From: CANKJK01 sp040081715
GTDB taxonomy: Bacteria; Acidobacteriota; Vicinamibacteria; Vicinamibacterales; UBA2999
NCBI GenBank assembly: GCA_040081715.1
Contig: JBEBFY010000004.1
Span: forward strand, 138,662 to 202,661
Direction: 5' to 3'
DNA: 64,000 nt
This document shows, one piece after another, positions 1 to 8,821 of this stretch; within the stretch, counting starts at the first letter, position 1; each line of letters opens with the position of its first letter. The position numbers and the translations under genes were made by a program. The notes under the pieces were generated by a model that did not search any database, had not been told where the DNA came from, and was given only the letters and a program-made list of their open reading frames with translations.

Positions 1-776
1 ATCCGGACGGCGCGGGCTCGCTGGCGCTCCTGCTGACCTCGGATGAGGAAGGGGACGCCCTGCACGGCACGGCCGCCGTGGTGGAGGCGCTCACGGCGCG
101 GGGCATCGCGATCGACTACGGCATCGTGGGTGAGCCCACGTGCGCGGAGCGGCTGGGTGACACCATCAAGATCGGTCGCCGCGGCTCGCTCACTGGTGCG
201 CTGACCGTCACGGGCGTGCAGTCTCACATCGCCTACCCGGAGCACGGCCGCAATCCCGTGCACACGGCGCTGCCGGCGCTCGCCGAACTGGCCGCGACGA
301 CATGGGACCTGGGCGACTCGCACTTCGGACCGACGAGCTTTCAGATCTCCAACGTGCATGCCGGCACCGGCGCCGCCAATATCGTGCCCGGCTCACTGGA
401 CGTCCTGTTCAACTTCCGCTTCTCGCCGGCATCCTCGCCTGATGCGCTGATGCGTCAGGTCGAGGACGTGCTCCGGCACCACGACGTGGAGTTCGAGATC
501 CGCTGGACCCTGGGGGCGTCCCCGTTCTTCACGCCGCCAGGTGTCCTTGCGCGCACGCTTGCGGGTGCTATCGAGCGGACGACAGGGGTAGCGCCGCGGT
601 CGTCCACCACGGGCGGGACCTCCGACGGGCGGTTCCTCGCCCCGATCTGCCGTGAACTGGTGGAGTTCGGCCCCGTGAACCACTCCATTCATGCCATCGA
701 CGAGCATGTGCGCGTAGCCGACCTCGGTCCACTGTGCGAGATCTACGGCGCGCTCGTCGCGGCCCTGGTCCGCTGA
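1..776 (+). CDS. dapE: Succinyl-diaminopimelate desuccinylase, C-terminal part (start lies outside window)
   Basis: M20 metallopeptidase-family deacylase that removes succinate from N-succinyl-LL-diaminopimelate in lysine and peptidoglycan precursor synthesis; cytoplasmic, zinc dependent. The reading frame is open from base 3 to the TGA at 774-776. It begins inside the first catalytic half with LLLTSDEEGD, the family's DEE motif with the catalytic and metal-binding glutamates. The dimerisation (lid) domain follows (GRRGSLTGALTVTGVQSHIAYP). The C-terminal end has the TGGTSDGRF substrate-binding stretch and the metal-binding His in PVNHSIHAIDEHV. About 258 of roughly 375 residues are present. 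Other M20 deacylases (ArgE-like) are possible, but the SDEEG and NHSIHAIDE context favours DapE. Confidence 0.88.
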   Translation, partial: PDGAGSLALLLTSDEEGDALHGTAAVVEALTARGIAIDYGIVGEPTCAERLGDTIKIGRRGSLTGALTVTGVQSHIAYPEHGRNPVHTALPALAELAATTWDLGDSHFGPTSFQISNVHAGTGAANIVPGSLDVLFNFRFSPASSPDALMRQVEDVLRHHDVEFEIRWTLGASPFFTPPGVLARTLAGAIERTTGVAPRSSTTGGTSDGRFLAPICRELVEFGPVNHSIHAIDEHVRVADLGPLCEIYGALVAALVR

Positions 777-946
777 CGCGGCCCACGACACACGCCCCGA
801 TCCTCGGCCCGACTCTGTGGCCCTGGGCATTCGCACGGGCGAGCCCTTAGTTCTGGCGTTGGCGGCGGTGTCGCGCCAGAATGGCGCCCACGATGTCCGG
901 CCGGCCTGCGCGTCAGGCGGCGGTCCATCCGAGTCGAGGTGATGTG

Positions 947-2668
947 ATGCAGAAGCGGCTAGGTCTACTGGCATGTGTGGCGCTGGCGGTCGGCGTGGCC
1001 GCTCCGGGCATGGCGCCCGCGGTCGCGGCCGGAGGGGCGGCCGGGGCCGCATTGGCCGGGTCCGTCAGTTCCTCCGAGGAGGGCCGGATGGAAGGGGTGA
1101 TCGTCAGTGCCCGCAGGGTGGGCGCGACATTCACCATCTCGGTCGTCAGCAATGCCAGAGGGCGGTATGTGTTCCCCCGGTCCCACCTGGACCCTGGCAC
1201 CTACGCGGTGGCCATCCGCGCCGTTGGGTACGAGTTGAGCGCGGCGGGGCCGGTGACGGTCGGCGCACGCGGTACGGCGACCCTCGATCTGGCGCTTCGG
1301 AAGACGGGCGACATCCTTCCGCAGTTGACCTCCGTCGAGATCGCGAACAGCCTGCCTGGGGACCCCGCCGATGTCGATCGGTTCGTTCACCAGCGGCTGA
1401 GTTGCGCGTATTGCCACAGCTACAACCGCATCCTGAAGACGAAGTACACCGCGGAACAGTGGGTGCCGGTGATCAACCGCATGGCCTCCTACTATCCGGA
1501 CGGGTGTGCGTCGAGTGACCACGGCCGCGGCGGCTGCCACAAGCGGGGGAACCTCCCGTTCCTTGTCGAGCAGTCGACATGGGGTCTCGGAGCCGGCAAC
1601 GGACAGACGGAGCGGCCCGGCATCGAGAAGGTGGAGTTGGGGAAGTTTCTCGCCAGCATTAACCTCAGCCGTGGGCAACAGCAGCTTGCGTACGCCTTGA
1701 AGCCGCTGCCGAGGCCGTCTGGGAGGGCGACGCGCGTGATCATCACGCAGTACGACTTTCCCCGGAAGAACACCGTGTCGCACGAAGCGGACCTCGATGC
1801 ACACGGCACGCTCTGGTACACGGACGAGAACGAGCCCTATATCGGGACGCTCGACCCGAAGACCGGCGCGATCACCGAGTGGCGCATTGACGCGGTGCCC
1901 GGCGTCACCGAAGAGATCCTTAGCCTACGGGATCTGACCTTCGACCCGGACAATAACGTCTGGTTTCCGGTCCGTACCGGCAAGGGCGACGTGATGACGC
2001 GATTCGACGTGCAGACGCATGAGACGCGGATCGTGCCGAACTACCGGAGCGGCCAGTTCATCACCAATGGCGACGGCCATGTCTGGGTGGCGCATGGCAC
2101 CCAGTTTGTCCGGATCAATCCCAAGACCATGGAAGTCGAGGCGAAGTTTGATTGGTCGAAGGCGCCGAACAAGCCCGCGGATGCCTGCTGCTCGTACCAG
2201 GGTGGGATTGACCCGGCCGGCAATGGTTACATGGGCGTTGCGAATTACGTGGCCGTGCTGAACGGAAAGACCGGCGCGTTTCGCTTCGTGCCGATCCCGA
2301 CGCGGTGGTCGTTGCCTCGCCGCGGGCGCGTGGACCGCCTGGGCCGGTACTGGTTTGCGGAGTACCTGGGCGACCAGTTGGCCATGTACGACAGCCGGAC
2401 GGATAAGGTCCGGGAGTGGCCCGCGCGAAAGTGGTCCACGCCGTACGTCACGTCGGTGCCAGACCGGCGTGGTTACGTGTACGCCGCCAGCAACATGCGC
2501 GAGGCCGTACAGCGCCTGGATCCGAAGACCGGCGAGATCATCGAGTATCTGATGCCTACGCAATTCGACTCCAAGAAGATCGCGGTGCATCCCGCCAGGG
2601 ACCACACGGAGGTGTGGATGTCGAACAAGCGCAACGCGCAACTGGTCCGCCTGGAGCCGCTTGACTGA
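947..2668 (+). CDS. Exported carboxypeptidase-regulatory/beta-propeller protein with a CxxCH haem motif (Vgb-lyase-like)
   Basis: 573 residues. The ATG at 947 follows a GAGGTGAT ribosome-binding site and begins a signal peptide of about 29 residues; an in-frame upstream ATG at 881 would place the signal internally. Residues about 35-118 form a carboxypeptidase-regulatory-like beta-sandwich (GSVSSSEEGRMEGVIVSARR). Residues 153-157 are CAYCH, a c-type haem attachment motif; a further Cys pair lies at 187 and 196. Residues about 240-570 are propeller repeats of the virginiamycin B lyase/SMP-30 type (YTDENEPYIGTLDPKTGAITEW and later copies). A paralogue of the same architecture lies at 48517-50223. 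The function is not established; a periplasmic electron-transfer or oxidase-like role is inference from the haem motif. Confidence 0.8.
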   Translation: MQKRLGLLACVALAVGVAAPGMAPAVAAGGAAGAALAGSVSSSEEGRMEGVIVSARRVGATFTISVVSNARGRYVFPRSHLDPGTYAVAIRAVGYELSAAGPVTVGARGTATLDLALRKTGDILPQLTSVEIANSLPGDPADVDRFVHQRLSCAYCHSYNRILKTKYTAEQWVPVINRMASYYPDGCASSDHGRGGCHKRGNLPFLVEQSTWGLGAGNGQTERPGIEKVELGKFLASINLSRGQQQLAYALKPLPRPSGRATRVIITQYDFPRKNTVSHEADLDAHGTLWYTDENEPYIGTLDPKTGAITEWRIDAVPGVTEEILSLRDLTFDPDNNVWFPVRTGKGDVMTRFDVQTHETRIVPNYRSGQFITNGDGHVWVAHGTQFVRINPKTMEVEAKFDWSKAPNKPADACCSYQGGIDPAGNGYMGVANYVAVLNGKTGAFRFVPIPTRWSLPRRGRVDRLGRYWFAEYLGDQLAMYDSRTDKVREWPARKWSTPYVTSVPDRRGYVYAASNMREAVQRLDPKTGEIIEYLMPTQFDSKKIAVHPARDHTEVWMSNKRNAQLVRLEPLD

Positions 2669-2732
2669 ACAGTGCGCGGCCGCGACCCGGCGGACGGTAA
2701 CAGCAGAGAGATTCCGGCAGAGGAGAGCAGGC

Positions 2733-3797
2733 ATGGTGTGTCTATCGCGGCTATCGGTGTCGGTGGGGCTGGCGGCGGTGTGTGTCAGCGGACTGACGGT
2801 CCGTGCGGGTCAGCAGCCGGCTGCCACCACTGAACTGTCACCTGCGGTGAGGGCGCTCGAACAGGCGCCAGACGTCAAGCCGACCTATCCGAAGGGACCC
2901 TACAGTGTCGAGGAGCTGCGCCAGCTCGTGGCGAGCATTTCGAATTGGGGACGCTGGGGGGCGGACGACGAACTGGGGGCGCTGAACCTGATCACGCCTG
3001 AGAAGCGGCGGCAGGCCGCGAAGGCCGTGCGGCACGGGATCGCGCTGTCGTTGGCGAAGCGAGACCGCGGCATTATCCAGCACCAGTTCGCGCGGCCCAA
3101 GGGGCCGCCGCAGCTGTTTGCTGGCGGGTACCAGCTGCCCGGCCACAACGACGGGCAGACCCACATTGATGCGCTCTGCCATGTGTGGTTCGACGGGAAG
3201 GCCTACAACGGCTTCACGCCAGAGCAGGTCATTGGCGAGAAGGGCTGCATGCACCTCGGCCTCTCCGGGTACATGCACGGCGGGATTGTCACGCGCGCGG
3301 TCTTGATCGACATGCCGCGGCTCAAGGGCGTGCCGTATCTCGAACCGATGACACCGGTGATGACGGAAGACCTCCTGGCCTGGGAGAAGAAGGTCGGCGT
3401 CCGAATCGGCCCAGGAGACGCCATCCTCGTACGCATGGGGCGGTGGGTGCGGGACGAGAAGTTTCCGGAACATCCTGTGACGATGACGCAGTTGACCAAA
3501 GTGGGCCAGGCGGGCCTACACCCGTCGCTGGGTCCGTTCCTCAAGGAACGCGGTGTGGCGTTCATCGGGCAGGACGGCGGCGCCGGCGTGTTCCCGTCGT
3601 CCGTACCCGGCTACATCGCGCCGTTCAGCATCGTCGCCACCAATGCCCTGGGTATTCCACTGGTCGTGGCGATGGACCTGGATGAAGCCGTTGAGACGGC
3701 GGCACGCCTGAAGCAGTGGGAGCTCCAACTCGTCGTCGGCCCGCTTCAGCTACCAGCCGGCACGGGCTCGGCCGTGCATCCGGTCGGTGTGTTCTGA
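2733..3797 (+). CDS. Exported cyclase-family (kynurenine-formamidase-like) metal-dependent hydrolase
   Basis: 354 residues. The ATG at 2733 follows GAGGAGAG and starts a signal peptide ending near AGQQPAA. The Cyclase-fold motif is present as HNDGQTHIDALCH, with the spaced His/Asp/His metal ligands. Further family features are the FTPEQVIGEKGCMHLGLSGYMHGGIVTRAVLIDMPRL region (the 'GIVTRGVLID' element) and a C-terminal GTGSAVHPVGVF. Proteins of this kind hydrolyse amides, esters or lactones, often of aromatic acids; kynurenine formamidase is the known example. The substrate here is unknown. It lies 64 bases after the haem-motif propeller gene on the same strand, so the two may be co-transcribed. 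An exported form is typical of the environmental branch of the family rather than of tryptophan catabolism. Confidence 0.85.
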   Translation: MVCLSRLSVSVGLAAVCVSGLTVRAGQQPAATTELSPAVRALEQAPDVKPTYPKGPYSVEELRQLVASISNWGRWGADDELGALNLITPEKRRQAAKAVRHGIALSLAKRDRGIIQHQFARPKGPPQLFAGGYQLPGHNDGQTHIDALCHVWFDGKAYNGFTPEQVIGEKGCMHLGLSGYMHGGIVTRAVLIDMPRLKGVPYLEPMTPVMTEDLLAWEKKVGVRIGPGDAILVRMGRWVRDEKFPEHPVTMTQLTKVGQAGLHPSLGPFLKERGVAFIGQDGGAGVFPSSVPGYIAPFSIVATNALGIPLVVAMDLDEAVETAARLKQWELQLVVGPLQLPAGTGSAVHPVGVF

Positions 3798-3836
3798 GGC
3801 GGGGAACTACCGGCACACGTCGCCGGTGCGCCGCCG

Positions 3837-4835
3837 CTACCGCGCCGAGCGCGTGACCTCGATGACGATGCCGAGCGTGTCGAGGAACTCGAATTCCGGG
3901 CTGCTGCCGGTGCTGGTGCCCTCGAAGCCGCGCCGGCCCTTCTTCCAGACACCACCCTGCGCGTGCAGTGCGCGCACGGCGCCGTCAAAATCGTCCAGCG
4001 GTCCAAAGCCGAAGGCCAGGTGATGGGCCGCTGCGCCGTCCTTGCGACCGTCGATGAAATCGGCCCAGGGACTCGGCGCGCCGACCGGCTCAATGACCTC
4101 GACGCTCACGTTCGGCACCGGGAGCATGACGTACTTCACGTGTGAACCCGGGGCGGCCTTGGTGCCCAGCAGGTAGTCGATGCTCGTGAACACATTCAGG
4201 GCCGGGGCGGTGAGTCCGAGCAGACGGGCGAGCGCGTCGGCTTTCGGCTGTGCGTCACGGTAGACGAACCCGATGTGTGAGAGCGCGTGACTGGCCAGGC
4301 TGGTGGGCCCCGGTGCCGTTCCAGCGGCTTCTCCGGGCATGTCCCGGACCAGTTCGATGGTCACTCCCAACGTGGCCATGAAGTCGAGGAACGCGTAGCG
4401 GCCGGTGGCGCTGCCGGCCACCAGCCGGCCGCCGAGACGCTCCATGCTGCGGACGCGCGAGTCGAGCGGTTCATCGATGCTGAACCCCACGTGCTGGATG
4501 CCCGGTCCGAAACGATTCAGGAAGTCCCTCGTGGGCCCGGGCCCCAGGGGCTGGTCAACTTCGATCCGGCAATTGGCCGTGTCAAGGAAGGCAACCTTGA
4601 GCGCGATCGTTCCGCCTCCAGGAGCCTCCAGGGAGTTGGTGTGGGCGGAGGGAGGGACAATGCCGAGGATCGCGGCCAGGCGCGCCACGGTCTTGTCGGC
4701 GTCTTCCGTGGCGAGGGCCACGTGGGTCAGCCGGGCGTGAGCCAGCGGCGGCAACCCCTGACCCTCGGCGTGCTCTCCGAAACTGGTCGCGATCACTGCC
4801 GCCAGCGCCATGGCGGTCCACGTCCGTCCTCGCAT
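3837..4835 (-). CDS. Exported VOC-superfamily protein with two glyoxalase-like domains
   Basis: 332 residues on the minus strand. The ATG at 4835 is preceded by GAGGAGG and begins a signal peptide (TAMALAAVIATSFGEHAEGQ). Two vicinal-oxygen-chelate modules follow: residues about 35-160 (LTHVALATEDADKTVARLAAILG ... QHVGFSIDE ... TIELVRD) and about 185-328 (LSHIGFVYRDAQPKADALARLLGL ... HHLAFGFGPLDDF ... VIEVTRSAR). The opening LTHVALATEDADK resembles methylmalonyl-CoA epimerases, but the signal peptide and duplication make that enzyme unlikely. The family includes metal-dependent epimerases, dioxygenases and lyases; the activity cannot be read from the sequence. It is convergent with the cyclase gene. 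Confidence 0.75.
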   Translation of the reverse strand: MRGRTWTAMALAAVIATSFGEHAEGQGLPPLAHARLTHVALATEDADKTVARLAAILGIVPPSAHTNSLEAPGGGTIALKVAFLDTANCRIEVDQPLGPGPTRDFLNRFGPGIQHVGFSIDEPLDSRVRSMERLGGRLVAGSATGRYAFLDFMATLGVTIELVRDMPGEAAGTAPGPTSLASHALSHIGFVYRDAQPKADALARLLGLTAPALNVFTSIDYLLGTKAAPGSHVKYVMLPVPNVSVEVIEPVGAPSPWADFIDGRKDGAAAHHLAFGFGPLDDFDGAVRALHAQGGVWKKGRRGFEGTSTGSSPEFEFLDTLGIVIEVTRSAR

Positions 4836-5018
4836 GGGAATCCTCCTCAGGCGGGCAGTCTACTCCGGCGGGCCGGGGCAATTGCGGATTGATTCCGCCG
4901 GGAAGACCACTCACACTATGGCCGTCATCGTGACGGCCCGCGCGGGTGGGCTGGACACGATTGGCCCAGGGCGGTCGGCCCCGGGCCCGTGGCAGGTTGC
5001 AGGTTGGCAGTCAGGCTG

Positions 5019-6464
5019 ATGCTGAAAATGAGACAGGTACTTCTCGCAGCGGCCCTCTGGGCCGGCTGTGCTGCGCTGGCGGCGGCCGCTGATCAGCGTC
5101 TGGTCGAGGCCGCAAAGCGGCAGGATGCTGCCGCGGTGCGCTCGCTGCTCAAGCAGGGCGCGCCACCGAACGACTCCCAGCCCGACGGTGCCACCGCGCT
5201 GCACTGGGCCGCGCATTTCGACGACATCGTAAGCGCCGAGGCCCTTCTCGGCGCCGGCGCGCGGGTGGATGCGCGGAACGATTACGGCGTCACGCCCCTC
5301 TCGCTGGCCGCCGTCAACGGCAGCGCCCGCATGGTGGCGGCCTTGCTGAAGGCCGGTGCGGCGCCGGACCTGTCGCTACCCTCCGGAGAAACGCCACTGA
5401 TGACGGCGGCGCGCGTTGGCAGCACCGAGGTAACTGTTCTCCTCCTCGACAAGGGCGCGGCGATCAATCACAGGGAGTCGGCGAAGGGCCAGACCGCCCT
5501 GATGTGGGCGCTCTATGAGGGGCATACGGGAACCGCGCGTCTCCTGCTCGACCGGGGAGCCGATGTGCATCTGCCGTCGGCGGGCGGGATGACGCCGCTG
5601 CTGTTTGCCGCCCGGCAGGGAAGCATGGATGCGGTGGCGCTGCTTCTGGACCGCGGTGCGCGGATCGAGGATGCCAACAGCGACGGGGTGACGCCTCTGC
5701 TGATGGCCGTGGTGCGCGGTCACGTCCCCGCCGTTCTCCTGCTGCTCGAGCGCGGCGCGAATGCGAAGACGTCCGGTGCCGGCTTTACGCCGCTGCACTG
5801 GGCAGCTGGCACGTGGGAGACGTCCATGACCCACGACTACCCGGAGGCGGAAGGCGAGTGGCGCGCGCTCGGCGGACTGGGCGGTCAGAAGGCCGTCGTA
5901 ATCAAAGCGCTGGTGGCCAGGGGAGCCGATGTGAACGCACGGCTGACGAAGAGTCCGCCGCGTTTCGGGATCAACATGTTCTATGTGGTCCGCACGAACG
6001 GCGCCACGCCGTTCTGGATCGCGGCCATGAGTACCGACGTGGAGATGATGCGGCTGCTGGCCTCGCTTGGCGCTGACGCCAACCTGCGGAATGAGGACCG
6101 CGTCACTCCGCTCATGGCGACCACGGGTGTAGGGCGTGTCGAGGGCGACAGTCTGCTGGGCGATGCACCAAGCATCGCGGCAGCCAAGGTGTGTCTCGAG
6201 CTGGGGAATGACATCAACGCCCAGAGCGATACCGGTGAGACGGCGTTGCACGGCACGGCGTGGTTCGGACTGGACGAGACCGCGCGGTTCCTTGTGGAGC
6301 ACGGGGCTGACATGACGATCACGGACAAGGGCGGCCAGACGCCCGAGCAGATGGCTGAGGGCACGACGAGGACGCTGCTGTTTCGCACGCATCCCAGCAC
6401 GGCCCGGGTGCTGCACGAGTTGGCGGTCGCGAAGGGCCTGTCCGCTCCGGCGACCACCAGGTAG
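5019..6464 (+). CDS. Exported ankyrin-repeat protein
   Basis: About 481 residues. Candidate starts are the ATG at 5019 and another at 5028; both keep the signal peptide MRQVLLAAALWAGCAALAAAA. The rest is a continuous ankyrin solenoid with about ten repeats carrying the DGATALHWAA, YGVTPLSLAAVNG, GGMTPLLFAARQG, DGVTPLLMAVVRG and TGETALHGTAWFG signatures. Such repeats bind proteins; no catalytic domain is visible. The gene stops 11 bases before the DUF1592 gene, which starts behind its own AGGAG site at the end of this gene, so 5019-10167 is probably one operon. In Acidobacteriota and Planctomycetota, ankyrin proteins often accompany DUF1592/DUF1552 pairs; here it may be a periplasmic scaffold (inference). 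Confidence 0.85.
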   Translation: MLKMRQVLLAAALWAGCAALAAAADQRLVEAAKRQDAAAVRSLLKQGAPPNDSQPDGATALHWAAHFDDIVSAEALLGAGARVDARNDYGVTPLSLAAVNGSARMVAALLKAGAAPDLSLPSGETPLMTAARVGSTEVTVLLLDKGAAINHRESAKGQTALMWALYEGHTGTARLLLDRGADVHLPSAGGMTPLLFAARQGSMDAVALLLDRGARIEDANSDGVTPLLMAVVRGHVPAVLLLLERGANAKTSGAGFTPLHWAAGTWETSMTHDYPEAEGEWRALGGLGGQKAVVIKALVARGADVNARLTKSPPRFGINMFYVVRTNGATPFWIAAMSTDVEMMRLLASLGADANLRNEDRVTPLMATTGVGRVEGDSLLGDAPSIAAAKVCLELGNDINAQSDTGETALHGTAWFGLDETARFLVEHGADMTITDKGGQTPEQMAEGTTRTLLFRTHPSTARVLHELAVAKGLSAPATTR

Positions 6465-6475
6465 GAGTCACCCCC

Positions 6476-8821
6476 ATGCGCAGGATCGCCTTGACCGTAG
6501 TCGTGAGCCTCAGCGCGTCCGTCGTGGCGAACGCCCAGATGACGCCGCGTGCCTTGGTGGAAGGCTACTGCGTGACGTGTCACAACGAGCAGGCGAAGCG
6601 CGGAGGGTTGGTGTTCGACCCGGTGGACGCGGACCATCCGGAGCGGCAGCCCGAACTCTGGGAGAAGGTCGTCCGGAAGGTGCGCAGCGGCACGATGCCG
6701 CCGATGGGCGCGCGACGGCCGGATGGGGTCCAGGTGGACGCGGCCGCGACTGCGCTCGAGCGCGCACTGGATCGGGCGGCGGCCGCCTCTCCGAACCCGG
6801 GTCGTGTTGTGCTGCATCGGCTCAATCGTGCGGAGTACGTCAACGCCGTCCGTGACCTGCTGGCTCTCGACGTCGATGCCCGGGAGACCCTGCCGGCCGA
6901 CGGGTCGGGTTTCGGGTTCGACAACATCGCCGACGTCCTCACGGTCTCGCCGGGCCTGTTCGATCGATACCTTTCGGCCGCGCGCCGCATCGCGCGTGAC
7001 GCCGTGGGTGACCCCACGACGGTACGGCCGGTGATCACGACGCTTGCCCGCATCCCGATGTTCCGCGTGCAGTCTGACCGCATGGGCGAGGAGTTGCCGT
7101 TCGGATCGCGAGGAGGCGTCGCTGTCCGGCACCACTTCGCGCTGGACGGGGAGTATGTGTTTCGCCTGAACTTCCAGCGCGGCACGATGAGCGGCTTTAT
7201 CCGTGGCCTGCAGGAGGATACCGACGTCGACCTGCGGGTCGACGGGGAGCGCGTGAAGCTGTTCACGCTACCCAAACGGACGAATGCGTCCTCGAGCGGA
7301 ATCCCCGAGAAGCCGCTGGAGATCCGGGTTCCCGTGAAGGCGGGTCCCCGGGTGATTAGCGTGAGCCTGGGGAAGGTGAGCACCGCCTATGAAGGGTGGG
7401 GGCCAGCATCCATGCCCGTGGCCAGCAACAGCTTTGCTCAGACCGACCGGATGACCAACGAGTCCGGGCTGGTGGAGGTGGCCGTCGAGAGCGTGGAGGT
7501 GGAAGGCCCCTTCACTGCCAGAACGCCCACGTCCACACCGAGCCGCGCCCGCATCTTCAGTTGCAGGCCGGAGATCGGCGCCGACGAGGTGTGCGCCCGC
7601 CTGATCCTGTCCCGGCTCGCCTACCGGGCGTACCGACGTCCGGTCACGAAGGCCCAGGTCGAGGCCTTGATGGGCTTCTATCGTGAGGGACGTGGCGGCG
7701 AGGGGGCGTTTGAACGCGGGATTCAGTTCGCGCTCGAGCGGATCCTTGTCGACCCGGCGTTCCTGTTCCGGGCGGAACATCTGAGCGCCACTGTAGCCCG
7801 CAGCGGACTCCGCCAGATCGACGACTACACACTGGCGTCGAAGCTGTCGTTCTTCCTCTGGAGCAGCATCCCGGACGAGGCGCTATTGAAGGCTGCTGAC
7901 GCGGGGACGCTGCACCAGCCGGCCGTGCTCGACCGGCAGGTCAGGCGCATGCTCGCCGACCCGCGCTCGGAGGCCCTGGTCGCGAACTTCTTCGGGCAGT
8001 GGCTCATGCTGCGGAACATGGAATCGCTCGACCGCGACCAGACCGTGTATCCATCATTTGATGACAACCTGCGGAACGACCTCCGCACCGAGACGGAGAT
8101 GTTCCTGACCAGCCAGCTCCGCGAGGACCGTCCGGCCGCCGGACTGTTGACGGCCGGCTACAGCTATCTGAACGAGCGGCTGGCGCGGCACTATGGTATC
8201 GGCGGTATCTACGGCAGCCGGTTCCGTCGCGTGCAGCTTTCGAATCCCAACAGGGCCGGGCTTCTGGGGCAGGGCAGTATTCTGGCGGTCACCTCCTATG
8301 CGAACCGCACGTCTCCCGTCCTGCGTGGCAAGTGGCTCATGCAGAACGTGCTCGGGACTCCACCGCCCCTGCCGCCCGCGAACGTGCCCCCGCTCGATGC
8401 CACCCAGGTGAAGGGCACGTTGCGGCAGCGCATGGAGCAGCATCGCAAGAACCCGGTGTGTGCGTCCTGCCACTCGCAGATCGACCCGCTCGGCTTTGCG
8501 CTCGAGAATTTCGACGCGATTGGGCGCTGGCGGGACACGGACGCTCAGTTGCCAATTGACGCCTCTGGCATGCTCCCCGATGGCAGCAAGTTCGACGGGC
8601 CGGCCTCGTTCCGCGCGGCCATCGAGCCCAGGCGCCAGCAGTTCATTGCCACCGTGGCCGAACGGCTCCTGACCTATGCATTGGGCCGGGGCGTGGAGTC
8701 GTACGACCTGTCGTCGCTGCGCGCCATCCTTCGCGATGCCGCGGCGTCCGATTACCGGTGGTCTGCGCTCGTCGGGGGCGTCGTGCGCAGCGTGCCGTTT
8801 CGTCTGCGGAGAGGTGAATGA
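6476..8821 (+). CDS. DUF1592 (PSD1-type) protein with two c-type haem motifs
   Basis: 781 residues with a signal peptide ending at VVANAQ. The N-terminal segment carries CVTCH at residues 32-36, a haem c attachment motif of the planctomycete/acidobacterial cytochrome-like type. The usual domain order follows: DUF1587 (VLHRLNRAEYVNAVRDLLALDVDA), a jelly-roll-like middle (about 210-310), DUF1595, DUF1592 (YTLASKLSFFLWSSIPDE), DUF1588 containing a second CASCH motif (NPVCASCHSQIDPLGFALENFD) and C-terminal DUF1585 (RLLTYALGRGVESYD). The biochemical role of this family is unknown; the haem motifs and export suggest periplasmic redox work. The gene overlaps the following DUF1552 gene by an ATGA, the standard arrangement of this pair, so the two products probably act together. 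Confidence 0.92.
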   Translation: MRRIALTVVVSLSASVVANAQMTPRALVEGYCVTCHNEQAKRGGLVFDPVDADHPERQPELWEKVVRKVRSGTMPPMGARRPDGVQVDAAATALERALDRAAAASPNPGRVVLHRLNRAEYVNAVRDLLALDVDARETLPADGSGFGFDNIADVLTVSPGLFDRYLSAARRIARDAVGDPTTVRPVITTLARIPMFRVQSDRMGEELPFGSRGGVAVRHHFALDGEYVFRLNFQRGTMSGFIRGLQEDTDVDLRVDGERVKLFTLPKRTNASSSGIPEKPLEIRVPVKAGPRVISVSLGKVSTAYEGWGPASMPVASNSFAQTDRMTNESGLVEVAVESVEVEGPFTARTPTSTPSRARIFSCRPEIGADEVCARLILSRLAYRAYRRPVTKAQVEALMGFYREGRGGEGAFERGIQFALERILVDPAFLFRAEHLSATVARSGLRQIDDYTLASKLSFFLWSSIPDEALLKAADAGTLHQPAVLDRQVRRMLADPRSEALVANFFGQWLMLRNMESLDRDQTVYPSFDDNLRNDLRTETEMFLTSQLREDRPAAGLLTAGYSYLNERLARHYGIGGIYGSRFRRVQLSNPNRAGLLGQGSILAVTSYANRTSPVLRGKWLMQNVLGTPPPLPPANVPPLDATQVKGTLRQRMEQHRKNPVCASCHSQIDPLGFALENFDAIGRWRDTDAQLPIDASGMLPDGSKFDGPASFRAAIEPRRQQFIATVAERLLTYALGRGVESYDLSSLRAILRDAAASDYRWSALVGGVVRSVPFRLRRGE

